The position numbers and the translations under genes were made by a program. From Agrobacterium fabrum (GTDB lineage: Bacteria; Pseudomonadota; Alphaproteobacteria; Rhizobiales; Rhizobiaceae): a DNA stretch of 5,299 nt. Below the pieces are notes generated by a model. It saw nothing but the letters and a program-made list of their open reading frames with translations. It was not told where the DNA came from and ran no database searches. Every line of letters starts with the position of its first letter. The stretch's first letter is position 1. Shown piece by piece: positions 4,883 to 5,299 of the stretch. The stretch is from assembly GCA_003241215.1 (NCBI GenBank), contig QFOL01000273.1:1-5299 (forward strand), read 5' to 3'.

Positions 4883-5299
4883 TCGTTCCTGTGATTGATG
4901 GCGAGCGTGAGGTTCATGACCAGCGCGCCGAGGACAGAGCAGATGATGACGAAAGGTGTGGCCACGAAAAACGAGCAGGCCAGCACCATGCCGTCGAAGG
5001 CGAGCTGTACCAAGCCGGCACGCCAGCCGAAGCGATCCTGCAGATAAAGCGCCAATATGCCGAAACCGCCGAGGCTGGTGCGATGGCGAAACAGCGCCAG
5101 CATGCCGGCCGCAACCGTCAGCCCGCCAAAAAGTGCCGCAGCAACCGGATTGATGCTCTGGAAGGCAAAGAAGCCGGGCATATATTCCGACAGCAGCGCT
5201 GTCATGGCGATGGCGCAGAAGGTCTTGACCGTGAAGGCGAGGCCGAGGCGGCGGAAGGCGAGATAATAAAACGGCAGGTTGACGAGGAAGAAGACTGTG
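4864..5299 (-). CDS. YitT-family integral membrane protein, 5' end outside window
   Basis: The C-terminal 144 residues of a YitT (DUF161) family inner-membrane protein, with stop TAG at 4864-4866. The reading frame stays open to the window edge, so the internal Met codon at 5205 is not the start; about 60-70 N-terminal residues are missing if the usual length of 200-215 applies. Hydrophobic segments fall at about 1-18 (VFFLVNLPFYYLAF), 19-37, 51-71 (INPVAAALFGGLTVAAGMLALF), 93-113 and 115-134, separated by short basic loops (FRRLG, RHRTSLGG). The FFLVNLPFYYLAFRRLG opening and R-x-x-SLGG-x-x-I-L motif are typical of the family. Its transport substrate is unknown. The gene converges on the AhpD-like gene with a 26-bp gap, and no functional link to it is evident. 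Confidence 0.85.
   Translation of the reverse strand, partial: TVFFLVNLPFYYLAFRRLGLAFTVKTFCAIAMTALLSEYMPGFFAFQSINPVAAALFGGLTVAAGMLALFRHRTSLGGFGILALYLQDRFGWRAGLVQLAFDGMVLACSFFVATPFVIICSVLGALVMNLTLAINHRNDRYIAM

Overview
The window reads as GC-rich chromosomal DNA of an alphaproteobacterium, most likely Agrobacterium/Rhizobium. This is inferred from codon composition and from the resemblance of every protein to rhizobial families; no rRNA or other marker is present to prove it. I see no mobile element, tRNA, CRISPR array or phage gene, and the gene density and compact spacing are those of ordinary core genome.

Layout from left to right: (1) the 3' part of a universal stress protein gene on the + strand (1-358). 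(2) Converging on it, a two-gene minus-strand operon: lhr, a ligase-associated DEXH-box DNA helicase (about 3653 down to 1134), followed after 28 bp by pdeM, a ligase-associated metallophosphoesterase-type DNA endonuclease (1105 down to 377). (3) A 121-bp divergent control region (3654-3774) with a good sigma-70-like promoter whose -10 element lies inside a perfect 15-bp inverted repeat. (4) A plus-strand pair: an Rrf2-family regulator (3775-4278) and an AhpD/carboxymuconolactone-decarboxylase-like protein (4376-4837). (5) Converging on that pair, the 3' part of a YitT-family membrane protein gene on the minus strand (4864-5299, 5' end beyond the window).

Functionally, the lhr-pdeM pair is half of a known four-part bacterial DNA repair cluster (Lhr helicase, PdeM/MPE nuclease, ATP-dependent ligase, metallo-beta-lactamase-fold exonuclease). 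The ligase and exonuclease are not adjacent here. The divergent Rrf2-AhpD-like pair looks like a redox-sensing regulator with its thiol-peroxidase-like target. The shared control region raises the possibility, not shown by sequence alone, that oxidative or nitrosative signals sensed by Rrf2 also reach the repair operon.

The points most worth following are the palindromic operator in the divergent promoter, the non-canonical cysteine pattern of the Rrf2 protein, a Glu-to-His change in the expected proton relay of the AhpD-like protein, the degenerate ATP motif of the stress protein, and two stem-loops at the two convergent gene ends, each containing the stop codon of the minus-strand gene. I found no clear evidence of a wholly new system.
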